A stretch of DNA of 64,000 nucleotides from Hypomesus transpacificus. Taxonomy: Eukaryota > Chordata > Actinopteri > Osmeriformes > Osmeridae. The DNA lies in the NCBI RefSeq assembly GCF_021917145.1, contig NC_061063.1, positions 10,260,263 through 10,324,262 on the forward strand, given 5' to 3'. Position 1 is the first letter of the stretch, and the number at the start of each line of letters is the position of its first letter. Of this stretch, positions 28,587-40,690 are shown one piece after another. The notes under the pieces were generated by a model. It searched no databases. It had not been told where the DNA came from and saw only the letters and a list, made by a program, of their open reading frames with translations. The translations under genes and the position numbers were made by a program.

Positions 28587-30857
28587 CCCCCATTGGACTG
28601 GTGACTTCACTCTGACATTTCTCTCAAGCAGAATCATCTCAATACAGGTACAGAAACAGCTACAGACAACTGCAAATCTTCCCATTGAAGGGGAATTCTA
28701 CCAGCAAGAGAAACTAGTAACAGTACCCATGAAAGGCTTTTACCTGCACTCTAAAATGATTTAGCGCACCGGCTCTCCGATGTGTCCTGCTCGACACAGT
28801 GGCCTTGTGATATAGAGTACTTTAGAAAACAGTCTCATCCTTCCAAACAGGAGAGAACTTTACAGCTGAGTAATGCAGTCAGCTCTTAAGCAGACTCAGT
28901 TCGACTCTTGAATGCTCATAGACGCCAAAGAGTTGGGTCAATAACAGGAAACGGGTAAATCATGTCATTAAATGACCACACTTGTTTTGTTTTTTTTACC
29001 ATGTAGATTATGCTATATCCCATACCGTTAAAACAGAGAAGACTTCTGACTTGAGAACAACTTCTACTTTGTAGGGTTGTACAAGAGAGTTTATGAGGAA
29101 TGTCAATACAGTCACACAGCACCATTCTACCCTGGGAAATGTAACACTTTAGGGGCAGGAATACAGGCAGAAAAGGAAACCCTGGTTCCCAGTAGCTACC
29201 AAATGACTACTCTGCCCTTCAACCCAGCACAACAAGCCACAGTGGAGTTATTCTGCTGGATCACAAGACTGCCATCTGACCAAGCACATAACTAAATAAA
29301 TAAAAATACTATTTTTATTCATCTTTGAACTGAGTTCTCATCAATTCAATGTGGTCTTACTGCTTCAGAGATTTACCGTTTAGAAAGTTAAACCCTACAA
29401 TCATTTACCATTGTCTTTCTGAGGACATTTTTATAAATGTGTTGTGTTGCTGGGTGACGGTGACTTGTATCTAAACTACATCAAAAAGTCTGACAGTTTA
29501 TTCTAAGTTTATGGTAGTAAAAGAAAAAGGAACAACATATTGTTGGTATCTTTTGGGCAAACTAGCTTTAAGTAAGACTCTGTTTTACTTGGTATAATTT
29601 TCCGTAGGAACTTGACTCAACACAAGCAAACCAAACTGCCCTGGTCAACACAATCAGCTATGATTATCCAGAACAAATAAACATGTAAACATATTTCCCA
29701 TCCACTGCTGCGAGCCAGAAGGACGTCCAGTCAGAAGATCAGCCTCACTGCCCCTGGTGTTCACAATATCAGCATGTTTATCTTCCCAGAAGCCCCAGCA
29801 CTCCTACGACCGTGTCTCATTTATTTATCTCACATGAGGAGGAACATCTCCATGTGCAAGCAGAGCCAGAAGACTGAGGTGTGTATTCTGGATGGGAGAC
29901 AGCTGGCATTGCCATAGCGCCAGGAGAGGAGCTCATGGTGGTGGTGTTGTCACTGGTCACAGCGGAGGCTGTGTAGCTGCTGAATGTCCTGTCACTGAGC
30001 CTGATGGTCCCTGTGATGAGTCAGAACAAGCCCTTCAAAGGTCCTCCACAGACAGGGAACAGGACCACAGCCGTGATGGAGGACTGACTGACTCTTCTGA
30101 AGGAAGGATCCTGATGGTCAGGTTCTGATCCGTTCAGCCTGATCACCCGTCTATCTCCCCTGACTAGCTGATGGGTCTGACTATTCTCCAGTGATTGTAC
30201 TCAGGCCCAACCTTCGCCAAATAAGGAATGTTTAAGGAATGTGGCTGTGGTCAAAAAGTAACAGAATCATGTGTTTCCAATGTTGGAACAAAAAAAACGT
30301 GAACAAATGCACTTTTCTTCTTTTCCAGAAAGGCAAATTCCTTTCTCTAAAAATAATGGTGGAGTTCTTTCTCAGCCAACATCGGATGCTTGTTCACAGG
30401 AGGATAAATAGCCAGTGACTTAATCATGAGTTCATTTTATCGGAACTGAATTGAACATGATGTTATGTATACAGATTTGACTGAAAACATGTGGAAACTA
30501 TTTCCATTAGATCCCATGAGTGTTGCAGTGAAGTCAACACATGACATCACTCCCCAGGTTGTTGAATGGCTTATTGAGGTGGCTTGCTGAATACAATTAA
30601 TTATATAGCAAAGAAATTCCAGTAAAGATCCCCACCTATAATACAGATCTTTAAATTTGGAGCTTTGAACGCAGATGAACTGATATATGGTTTCATGTAC
30701 AAATATGCAATATGGCTATCGTATTTAATATTTAGTATCCTATGCGGGTGTTCAAACAGGGGGTCGGATGTGACCAGCCTTTAGACAGACAGCCTGAATA
30801 TTTACTGGCTCAGGAAACAGGCAGGGAAGGAGGCGATAAGGAACAGATGATGTAGAG

Positions 30858-31201
30858 CAGGGGTTCTCAAACGTTTTGGGGCCAGGGACCCCTTACAGCG
30901 GTGAACATAAAAGACTTTGGATAAGAGCGTCTGCTAAAATGACTAAATGTAAATGACTAAATGTGAACATTTTCCAAGGACCCCCCAATAATCGTTACAT
31001 CCATTTAGCATACCCGTTGTGCTCTTAACTGGACACAATATGCTTGTTTTATTGCTGTAAATGGTCCCCATCTGTAGATTATTATATATTTTTGACTTTT
31101 TAATGATACAGCACACTTTTCCAAAGTTATAGTTTATGGCAAATTATTTCGCAAACCCCTTGGCTATGGTTCACCAAGGGACCCCACTTTGAGAACCACT
31201 G
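30858..31201. mobile_element. hAT-type element with an internal SINE/L2 tail piece
   Basis: The ends are inverted: CAGGGGTTCTCAAACG on the left and TTTGAGAACCACTG on the right. Matching inner blocks are GGGACCCCTT and AAGGGACCCC. Inside, at about 30910-30966, sits TTTGGATAAGAGCGTCTGCT plus an ATGACTAAATGTAA repeat, the tail of the L2/SINE group, so something inserted into it. The flanking 8-mers do not match well, which suggests an old copy. Confidence 0.65.
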
Positions 31202-31545
31202 CGGTTGAGTATACGTCCATTCATTTCTTGAAACTGTACTTCATACTGCCTGGCTGTTAATTATGTCATGTCTCATATCTCCATGTTCTATATTAACATA
31301 CCTACTATGTTTATATCTCCTCGTCATTTTTTTTAGTCGGCTAAATGTTTCTTCCAGTATTCCTAGCTAAAGTTAAACCTCTCATTTAAGGACTTTCTCA
31401 TACTCGTTCTTAGCCTAAATCGTGCTAACAACATACAGCAGCCTAATGTGTCTTTGTTGTTTAACTACCGTTCTATTTAGTGACCATCTGATGTACACAA
31501 CAACTATATAACTTAAAATATAGAACTAGACTGGTCAAAACTTAC

Positions 31546-31700
31546 CAAAACGAAAATCGTCTTTTTAGGCTCTGGTAAAACCGTCCGCACGATTAAACTT
31601 TCCGGGAGTTTTGAGACGCTCTACCAGGCAGTCAGCTCAACACGCATGTACAGAGCCGTCATAGTCGCAGGGGGCCTATCTCCAAACACCGCCCCTTTAC
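31546..31700 (-). promoter_or_regulatory. fhl3: Probable fhl3 non-coding first exon and promoter
   Basis: On the minus strand the sequence ends in CGTTTTG/GTAAGTT, a strong 5' splice site at 31546. Upstream there is a GC box (GGGGCGG, about 31690) in an otherwise AT-rich region. The fhl3 coding exon 1 needs an upstream non-coding exon, and this is the best candidate. The transcription start is not determined. Confidence 0.4.
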
Positions 31701-32676
31701 CTCACTTTACTACAGAGGCAATATCTGCTGTAAAAAAAAAATAGGTCTACTCATAACTGTCACGTATTTGGTTCTCAGTTATATAGACGATAAACTAAAT
31801 GTATTTAAAAGAAAATGCGAATTGTCAAATTATTAGGCCTAGTAGTTTATCAGTGTTGTCAAACGCATTCAAATGCAATTCCATTAGACCCATTTAATGC
31901 TGGGCTATAATGCTTGGAGTTCTGAAAATAAATAAACAACATGAGTTAGTAGGCTACATGATTTGCCTACACCCAGCTGCCATATATTAGCATTCATAAC
32001 TGAAAAGCTTAAGCTATTAGACCTGTTTAAAAATGTAAAAAATTAACTTCCCGTTGACTCGTTATTGTTTCATAGTCTCCATTACGGTTCCTTGCGACTC
32101 CTGAAGAGGTTTTTATCTGTCATCATGAGAAACTGCACGACTCCTAAACAGCCTAGACAGACATATTTTTCCAAATTTCTGACGTCCATTTTCCGCTCCT
32201 CTGAGCTGCCTGTCTGGGGTTGATTAGAGGCTACAGCTGCGGTTCCATCCTGCCGCTACCCATGACAGAATGTATGAGCAAACATTAACTATGCACTTTG
32301 TTGTACTGTATTTCAACAGTCAGAACTGTAATCTTTGTGAGCACAAGGAATACATTTAGACAGACAGCCGATGAGTTACCAGTGCTCTGTGCGGAGAAAC
32401 TGTATCTTCGCACCATTAGTATGATATAAACCACCAGGTAAAATACACTTTTACACGTGCAACCCAAATACAATAACTGCGTCTTTAACATCCAGTGAAA
32501 TGCCTTAACGGACCTGTATTAACATGCATTGTGGTGCACTTAGGTAACAAACCAATTTACCTATTCTAAAACGGACCTCAATCTTTCTAGGAGGATATAT
32601 GATGCCCCCTGCTGTCCTTTAAAACACAACACAGCCACATCATTACAACAGGTACATTTTTTAAATTTCATTAGAC

Positions 32677-32880
32677 CAGGGGTTTTCAACTGGTTTTGTC
32701 CCAGGGACCACCATTCTTACTAGAAAGTAATCCGCGGCCCACTGATGTGCCTGCACGCGCGCGCGTGCCTACGTGTGTGTGTGCGTACCTACGTGTGTGT
32801 GTGCGTGCATGTGGATGGAAGAAAGTTTTAACATGGTTTTCCATATTGCTTTTATGCAGACCCCCGGTTGAAAACCCCTG
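32677..32880. mobile_element. hAT MITE with perfect 8-bp target duplication
   Basis: The terminal inverted repeats are CAGGGGTTTTCAAC and GTTGAAAACCCCTG. The 8-bp duplication CATTAGAC flanks it at 32669-32676 and 32881-32888. The 204-bp element has no gene and carries an internal (GC)n/(GT)n microsatellite at about 32755-32812. The intact ends and perfect duplication suggest a fairly recent insertion. Confidence 0.9.
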
Positions 32881-34128
32881 CATTAGACCATGCTTCGATC
32901 AAGATATTCTACAGAGACAACCACAAGATTCAAATGACAAAAATACTTTTAATTATTCACACAATTTCAGACCAAATCGTGGAAGAAATTCACATTCCCT
33001 TGTATCTCAAAAGCTTTAAATCACTAAAGCGCTTTAATCAATCACAGCAAAATTTATTTTTATATTACTCTATCGCACAAAAAGAAACTGAAAAACACAC
33101 AACCTTTTGGCAACAGATATTTGTACATATGTTACACGTCTTGCACTGAAAAGATTTGGCAATGTGTTCATTAGACTAATACATAAAATAAACTGTCAAA
33201 GTGTCACAAATACGACTGGAGTGACCAAATGAGTGACCTGTGACTCCATCAACACCAGCACCCATTAGTCCTCCAGCTGAAACACTGGCTATCAAAACTA
33301 CCTAATGGTGGAACTGGCACAGTAGAGGTCCGTGAAGATCCTGAGCTGAACCCTGATCTCTTACAACAGTAGAACAGAGTGATGATCTACATTCCTTACT
33401 GAGGGTGTTAGTTTATACTAGGGAGCAAAACACAGTCAGGCAGAAGCGTTTCAAAAAAAAACAATGTGTTTAAATACAAACTGAAAATTAATTATTGTAT
33501 AATATTATGTCAAAAATTGTTGGACCCAAATTGCTGAACAGATTGTTTCTCAGTAAACACACATTGTATCATAAGAATCTTTCAAAATATATTTGTTACA
33601 TATGGGCCCAAACAAACTCAAAATGTATCATTTCTTTACACTGACAGTAGAAAAAAATATGTTTGCTGGTTACATTAATCAATTACATATGAAAGGAATG
33701 CTCTCTAGGGGAAAAAAGATTCCCAGCTAGCCCAAAAAAACCTGACATCTGACAAGTGAATTTCAATTAAGTTCCACTACTGTGGTAAACTTTTCAGCTA
33801 CATCTTCCTATAATGCAGCTTCCCACTTCTACTGTAACAACAATATGACAACACAGCACAACAGCTCTGTGAACTGACTTGTATCTGTCTGCCTTTTTAG
33901 CAGTCCCTCAGATGGAGCCATCATTCATCAATAATGCAACAAGTAACATCCCAAGAGAAGCTAACAGCTTCTGTAGTTCACCCCACCTTTTTATAAATCT
34001 TAATTCAACATCGTTTAGGTTTTTTTTATTATTATTAACCTCTCTCTACTTTGGACAACAGATTGTTTATATCTCTGTTGACTTCACTGCTTTCTATTTA
34101 GGTGACACCATTCCTTCTGTAAGGTCCT

Positions 34129-36159
34129 CTAAAAAGCATTTCCATTTAATGCAGCATATTTCCCATTGGCCAAGCTGTTACCGGGCGAGCCTGGAGGCAG
34201 AACTCCTGTCCGCTGTGCCGACGGTCCGACTTCAAACACCTCATGAATGGCTTTACGAATACAGTGAAAGTTATAGTCTATCAAACCTGGAGAAAACAGA
34301 CGGGGAATATTTTAGGAAGTCAGGGCTGTTTTACGGGAGAGCCTACAGTTAAATAAAGAAAGGCAAGTCAAAGCGAACACTGATCATCCGTTTAAACACA
34401 GATGATCTGGGCTCCTCTCACCTTTGTTTGCGAAGCTTTCTTCTCTGAGGATGCAGACGAGGGCCAGGAACCTGGTGACCTCCTTCAGACACAGCACAGT
34501 GGTGTTGCTGAGCTTGATGATGGCGGACGACTCCTTATCAAACGCACTGCTGCTCCCGTCCTCTCTCAGGCTGCCATAGACAACACAATATCATTGTCTC
34601 TCTATCAATTACATTTATTCTCTATATCAATTACATTTATTTTGAAAAACACATTAATGCCAGACACATGCACATAATGCAGAAAGAAAAGCATGTAAAA
34701 AGATGGTTCATGCAGTCACTCGAGTGACTTCTGTGATCCAGCTACAGGGACAATGACCCGTTCTTACCCGTATATACAAGAGACGTCAATGACAACATCA
34801 ATCATGTCGCAGCACAGTTCATAAGACTGCATGTCCACCGGAGAACTGTCCGTGGCAACGTAGATCTTACTGACCACATCAAACAGGAAGGCCTTCTCAA
34901 TCCCAGAATTCTGCCAACACATCACCACAGAGCTTATCCACAGAGCTAGTATCAAGACAAGATGTATATGATCTGCTTCTTACAATACACAGTACTCATC
35001 AAGCATGACTGGAATACAGATCATACATACCGATATGAAGATATTCAAAAGATTCTCTAAAGTTGGTAGCTGTGGAATAAGTTTCTGGACAACTTTACTG
35101 AAGGCTTCGAATATGGAATGGTCATAGATGCTGGTCAAATAAAAGCTAAATTGCAAAAGAAAAAGAGAGTATTAGAAATAAATAAAACCTCCCATTGTTC
35201 GATCCGTGATCTTAACTGCTCCTCTTCCTTATCTAGGGACAAAGTTGCACAAGTATTCTGACGACCAGAGAAGCCAGTAACCACTGGAGTAGCTACCTGA
35301 GGTGAAGCTTCTCAAGGCTGGCATCCGCCAGGTCGTCGTTGGCTCTCTGGTGGATGTCCCTCTGGGTCTCGATCTTGTGGTCATCAGAAAGACCATCAAC
35401 TTTATGGATGAACACCTCAAAGTTTATTTCTGGGTTTACTCTGTAGGCCCGGGACACTGTCAGATGTAACCTCCCCAAAGCTTCCACGTAATCATCCTGG
35501 CATAGGGAGAGAGGACAGGTTTACAGCAGAGAGCACAAACACACAGCTTTAACACAAGAGGAAGATCATTCCTTAGTGGGTTTGTCACTGTTATAAGAGA
35601 CAAAACTATTACCTGAGCATCAATAACAAAGATCAGAGCCCCAGTGCCTCGAAAAATCATCTCATAGTCAAACGTTGGGTCGAAGAAGTCCACCTGGCCA
35701 GGAAAGTCCCAGATTTGGAAGTTGACAAAAGAGCTACTAGAGATGTCATCCTTGTAGATTTTGTTAGTGCTCTCCAAGAACAACGTCTCATTGGGTGCCA
35801 TCTTGTGGAACACAACCTGGATGGACCGGGAATAACAATACTGGTTAGTACAATTCATAAATAATACATTTTTACGCCACGCCAGTTTTTTTATTTACGT
35901 TACAACAACTCCAGAACTTATCTGAACTGGATTATTAATGGGTATGATACTGTTTACTTGATAAATATATAGTTACTTTTTGAATTGACGATTTTCCACT
36001 TCGTCGAAGACCCATCAACAGTATTCTTGGTTTACTGTCAGCTGATAACGAACTCTCTTCAATATCTGGTTCCTCCACTCCGTAGCCAAAGTCCTTTGGA
36101 AAGGAATCTACAACCCCATAACTTCCTGCTAATGTCGGTTCCTCGTATTGAATAGACAT
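34129..36159 (-). CDS. rragc: rragc: Ras-related GTP-binding protein C
   Basis: RagC pairs with RagA/B on the lysosome, anchored by Ragulator, and recruits mTORC1 when amino acids are present. Exons on the minus strand are 36159-35977, 35816-35613, 35496-35297, 35145-35031, 34910-34768, 34570-34422 and 34286-34129. They give 1152 nt, or 383 aa, against 399 in human. Visible motifs are the N-terminal [21 protein letters not shown]-loop [10 protein letters not shown]3 WDFPGQ, G4-type HKVDG, and then the C-terminal roadblock-like domain. Phases agree at every junction. The C-terminal tail ([20 protein letters not shown]) differs from human, as expected in this variable part. RagC rather than RagD is supported by the head-to-head mycbp, as in human. 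Confidence 0.95.
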
Positions 36160-36910
36160 TTTGACTACCTACGACTACAAGCACCGCTGATCTCAGAGCT
36201 AGTAAATCTCTGCAGTCCGGGCGGCTGTGTTGCTACTCGTCCAGCTTTGTTGATTGGGTTGATCACGAGTTAGCCAGCTGCTATCTTGACTTGCTTTGTT
36301 GATCAGGCTAGCCCAGTAGTACCTCGCTCGCCTGTGTCCGACATTTAGAAATCGATGAGGTTGAATAACTGCTTCTAACAAAAAACAACTGTCCGCATTG
36401 TCAGGGATTGGTCTGTTTTTATATTTTAATCGGATGATATTCCCAAATAATAGTAAATGTTTAGAGCATGACAGCTAGCTAGCCGTATCACTTCCGACGT
36501 TACCTGTATATCCCCGCCCCCAGCAATGCTATTGGTTTCCTGGACATAGGGTTTCCTTGTTTTAGGATCCAGGGACGGCCGCCTTTTACAGCGAGGTTAG
36601 GACTAGAAAGCACGCAATAGTGTAGCGACAGTGGCATGATCAGGGATGCATTTTTTTTTCTTCTTACATTTGTTTTGCCTGATTATGAATGCTCCAGTTT
36701 CTTAATCTTTTTAAATTATCTAAAATTGCCTTTCGGCAAACGCCTGTATGTAAACGTGCGTAGCCATGAGTTGGGACCAATTTAATGACAATTAACTTTA
36801 CTACCTGCCCACTAAATGTATTAAAATAAAAATGTGTACGGTTTTCAGTAAATAAGACAATATTGTCTTTATTTCCAACGGGTTACTTTTTGTTGTGGTT
36901 GTTAGTCGTT
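36160..36910. promoter_or_regulatory. Bidirectional rragc/mycbp promoter region
   Basis: The two start codons are under 0.9 kb apart and point away from each other, the same arrangement as human RRAGC and MYCBP. The stretch contains CCCCGCCCCCAG near 36514, which is GC-box-like. Exact start sites are not visible. Confidence 0.5.
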
Positions 36911-37037
36911 ATGGCAACCGTACGAGTCACCGTCCAGGTAAAACAAGTCTGTTTCCCACAGTTGATAATCCAACGTAGCTAGAGCTAGTCTATTTGTGAA
37001 GCAAGGCTTGTAATTTCGTAAATTTCCACACAGTCAA

Positions 37038-38150
37038 ATGGCACATTACAGAGTAAGTACAAGATGACATTACTCAACCCAACTTTATCAAAGTATTTCT
37101 AATATAGCTTTCGCATTATGCACAATTCGTCTGACTACAGCTTTACTTGACGTTTTAGGTTTCGTTTTACAGCCAGAACTAGCTCTAGCATTTAGCAAGC
37201 TAGCTAAGCTACTTTAGTTAGCCTAATAGCCATAGTAGCTGCCTACATTGTTGTTTACCCTAAAACCCACCGTTCTTTTGTGTGTTAATTAGCTAGTGCT
37301 GGACGTATAGAGGTAGAGTTAGTAGCCGAATAAACTGGACATGCTTAGTGTTTGGACGTACAGTACTTGTTGGACCTTTCACGTTTTCAAACTTCTAGCA
37401 ATTAATGATAGTGCATTTAATGTGTCCGATTCCGATCACTTCAGCTTAAACCAGTTGCGTCCTAATTACAAAGTGACTTAATTGAAACCACCTGGGCTTC
37501 TCCACTTCCCTTCAGGCCTCCGAATCAAAAAGAGAACAGTACCGAAGGTACCTAGAAAAGGCTGGGGTTCTGGACAGTCTCACTAATGGTAGGTCTCTAA
37601 TAGGAAGTCAACACAATTTTGTTGGATTCCTTGCACGTTATGAAAGTGATTATACGGCTAATGTACTCTCATCAATATCAGTTGACTCCTTCAAAACTTT
37701 TCTCATTCCAGTACTGGTGGCACTTTATGAAGAGACAGACAAACCGAATAATGCTTTGGAGTATCCTTTTGTGAACTGTTATGTGTAAGACTTGTTTGAA
37801 GTTCCTAGTCAACTGGGACTCTGAAAAGGAGGTTTTCTACAAGCCTCAATGGTTAAAGTTATAAGTTTAACTTCACCCGCACCATAGCTTCATAAAGCAT
37901 CACCTTGGTGTGTCTGGCCCAGAGACCACAGACACTGAGGCGCTACACCAGGAACTCACTGAGCTGCAGCTCAAGTGCCAGCAGCTCACAGAGGAAAATA
38001 AAGACCTTAGAAGTAGGGTAAGTGAGTCATGTGTGTCTCTAAACAGTCTCCTGTAAAGTTGAAAAACCCACTTGAATTGTGTTTTGATTTGGGCTTGTTT
38101 TTCAGCTTCAGCACTATGAACCTACACCCAGCGAGGGGACTGCAGAGTGA
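37038..38150 (+). CDS. mycbp: mycbp: c-Myc-binding protein (AMY-1)
   Basis: MYCBP is a small coiled-coil protein that binds the N-terminus of c-Myc and also AKAPs. It is found in cytoplasm, nucleus and sperm flagella. Exons are 37038-37052, 37516-37588, 37712-37760, 37888-38017 and 38106-38150. They give 312 nt, or 103 aa, exactly the human length. MAHYR, SKREQYRRYLEKAGVLDSLT, LVALYEETDKPNNALEF and the final LQHYEP block match the family, and the C-terminal part keeps a heptad pattern (LTELQLKCQQLTEENKDLR). All junctions are in phase. A second possible first coding exon at 36911-36937 would also join in frame. Confidence 0.95.
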
Positions 38151-39160
38151 TGTTGCAGTTAGTTATTATTTTTTATTTTTTTTACATTGTAAAAATGGAA
38201 CTGATATGATTTATTTCTTTAAAGAATTGTCCTGATTTCTGTTCAGTAACATTTTTTGAGAATTCTTGCCAAGATCATTATTAAACAGTTTTGAGGCACA
38301 ACTTTTGCACCCCATTTTTCTGATACCTTCTATACTCTGATCTATGAATAATGTATATGCATGTGTTGGTCTGTCAATTGCATTTTTTTAATGAGTTACT
38401 GTACAATTGATATATCCATTACTATAATTAGTGTTTCAGAAACGGTTGCTTTTTCATATAAAATTTATATTATCCCAAACACAGCACTACTCCAATAGAT
38501 ATAAATATATTTACAAGTTTTCAATAATCATTGAACTTTAAGACAACATATCAGTGTTTTTTCAGGATGGAGGACATCTGTAGTACCGAGATCTGGAGAA
38601 AAAAAACAGAACAAATTGAAAATATTATGTAACTACTTTGTGATTCTTCAACAACAATATTGTCAATTTAAAGGTCCAAACATTGGTAGGATGGGGAATC
38701 TTGTCAGCACTGCAATAATTACACAAACCTGCTTATGTGTACGGCACGGTGAAGAGAAATCTGTTTGTAATTTTCTTGTGATAGGAGTTCAAAATTGACA
38801 TCACACACATGAGGATGTATAATTTAGACCTCAGGGTTACATAATAGCAAATGACTGCCTAAAGCTGGATTATAGATTTTCTGCTCCTATTTTTCCACTG
38901 CTCTGCACGTGTTGTTTTGGAAGCCTAGACTGCACACCATGGAGTAGGGGCCACTAGTGGTAATTTCCAGCTGTATAAAACATTTGTATATATTATAATA
39001 CATTGTGGTTTTTATCAAAAACAATATACCTCACAAGTGTGAAGATGAACCCCTCATAATAATTGTCAGAAGTGTGAAATCTTATTAATCAGCCGTTAAA
39101 ACATACAGACAGTACTGCAAGTTTTTGTCGGCATTATGAGACAAGTGATTTAACTAACGC

Positions 39161-40690
39161 TTAGATTTGCAGGTCAGTTGTGGCTCGCCTGCTGCTGGCG
39201 TTACTTGCCAATGACACTCTGCGGTTGGGAGAGAAGGCGGCAGGGCTGTCGTGGCTGTGCTGAGACGCAGAGCTCAGCTCCCCGGTAGAGTCTGGGCTCC
39301 GGGCCCTCCTCAGTCTCTTGAGGTCGGGCTTAGAGAAGGCTCTGGTCCGGCTGGCTGCCAAGCTGCAGCGAGGCTTCATGTTCCCTGGGTAAGAGTCACC
39401 ACTGTCTGAACCGTTCCCCTCCACCACTGTGGTGCAATTCCACGGCGCGCTCTCCCTCCGCGGCTTCCTGGTGAAGCCTGACAGGCTGGAGCAGGAGGAG
39501 GCGCTGGCCACCGGCAGGGTGGGGTACTCAGGGCTCCCAGACTCCACATCCTCACAGTGGGAGGGAGGGGGGTGGTGCTGGTCCGGAGCAGGAGAGAGGT
39601 GCTGGTCCGGAGCAGGGGAGAGGTGCTGGTCCGGAGCAGGGGAGCGGGCCTCGCTGCTGGTGTTGTTGGAGTTGCTGTTGTGCTCCACAGAACTGGGCAT
39701 CACCACCTCTTTGGTGTCTGATCCTGGTTTGGCTCTGGGGGCGTCTTGTATGGGGACGAAGGCGGAGCAGGCGTTGAGGAGGGGGTAGTTGGGGCCGTTC
39801 CCTTGTTTCTCCAGCAGGAGGGTGTAGCCGCTGGGCACGGTGGGAATGGTGGCCTTGCGGCCCCCGGAGGTCCCCAGACACGTCTGATGAACCACAGAGT
39901 TCTTCTTGGACTTGCCCACGTAGTAGTCGTCCAGGTCGTCCTGGAGGTGAGGGTAGAAGTCCAGGATCCCCTTCTTCAGCTTCTTGTAGCCCAGGTGCAT
40001 GATCTCCAGCAGGCTGAGGAACAAGGACACGGCTGCAATACCCTGCATGAACACCATGAACACGCTCTTTTCTGTGGGCCGAGAGACAAAGCAGTCCACC
40101 ACGTTAGGGCAAGGTTCCCTGTCGCATTTATAGAGAGGACCAAGCTGGTGACCGTACAGGAGGTACTGGCCCATCATGAAGCCCACCTCCACCACTGAGC
40201 GGGTGGCGATGTGGGCCACGTAGGTGCGGAGCAGCGAGCCCCTGAGAGGAGCCTTGTTCAGCTTCCCCTGCTCCAGCTGTCTCATCTCCCTCTCCATCCT
40301 CCTCCGGGCCTCCAGCAGCTCCACGTCCACGCCCTCCAGCTCGCGCCGCAGCGCCGCCTTCTTACAGTGGCGCTCCTTCTCCAGCGCCCGCAGCTGGTAG
40401 ATGGCGTGGCCCATGTAGACCAGCGAGGGCGAGGACACGAAGATGACCTGCAGCACCCAGTAGCGGATGAGGGAGATGGGGAATGCACGGTCGTAGCAGA
40501 CGTTCCTGCAGCCCGGCTGCTCCGTGTTGCAGATGAAGTCGGCCTGCTCGTCGTTCCACACGTCCTCTGCCGCCACGCCGAGCACCAGCATCCGGAAGAT
40601 GAACAGGATGGTCAGCCAGATCTTGCCCACCATGGTGGAGTGGATATGCACTTCCTCCAAAATCCCACCAAGAAAGTTCCAGTCTCCCAT
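39161..40690 (-). CDS. gja9: gja9-type connexin (gap junction alpha)
   Basis: Connexins form gap-junction hemichannels in the plasma membrane. This is one long coding exon of 509 aa starting at [18 protein letters not shown]; the ATG two codons upstream is less likely. Four membrane segments are visible (near residues 20-42, 75-97, 160-180 and 205-230). The first extracellular loop has [12 protein letters not shown], and the second has [12 protein letters not shown], with the three cysteines spaced as usual. The long cytoplasmic tail carries three copies of SPAPDQH(L) and ends TDLQI, resembling the ZO-1-binding DLEI end of Cx43. Position next to mycbp, as in human GJA9, supports the name; gja10-type is the main alternative. 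Codons are GC-rich relative to the flanks. Confidence 0.88.
   Translation of the reverse strand: MGDWNFLGGILEEVHIHSTMVGKIWLTILFIFRMLVLGVAAEDVWNDEQADFICNTEQPGCRNVCYDRAFPISLIRYWVLQVIFVSSPSLVYMGHAIYQLRALEKERHCKKAALRRELEGVDVELLEARRRMEREMRQLEQGKLNKAPLRGSLLRTYVAHIATRSVVEVGFMMGQYLLYGHQLGPLYKCDREPCPNVVDCFVSRPTEKSVFMVFMQGIAAVSLFLSLLEIMHLGYKKLKKGILDFYPHLQDDLDDYYVGKSKKNSVVHQTCLGTSGGRKATIPTVPSGYTLLLEKQGNGPNYPLLNACSAFVPIQDAPRAKPGSDTKEVVMPSSVEHNSNSNNTSSEARSPAPDQHLSPAPDQHLSPAPDQHHPPPSHCEDVESGSPEYPTLPVASASSCSSLSGFTRKPRRESAPWNCTTVVEGNGSDSGDSYPGNMKPRCSLAASRTRAFSKPDLKRLRRARSPDSTGELSSASQHSHDSPAAFSPNRRVSLASNASSRRATTDLQI
39575..39650 (-). repeat. 24-bp in-frame coding repeat in the connexin tail, 3 copies
   Basis: A 24-bp unit with TGCTGGTCCGGAGCAG on the + strand occurs three times, encoding three consecutive eight-residue PAPDQHLS-type repeats. 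The length keeps the frame. Confidence 0.9.

Larger units (their letters stand above)
25976..34128. other. fhl3 intron 1 and upstream flank up to rragc
   Basis: No further protein gene was recognised over 8 kb. Human utp11 and pou3f1 lie between FHL3 and RRAGC, but nothing like the POU/homeodomain of pou3f1 appears here. The stretch contains an L2 3' end, a 14-bp repeat, two hAT elements and the probable fhl3 first exon, listed separately. Confidence 0.55.

Noticed and set aside
25976-34128. Search for pou3f1 and utp11 between fhl3 and rragc
   Set aside because: No POU-specific, homeodomain or Utp11-like peptide was seen in any frame.
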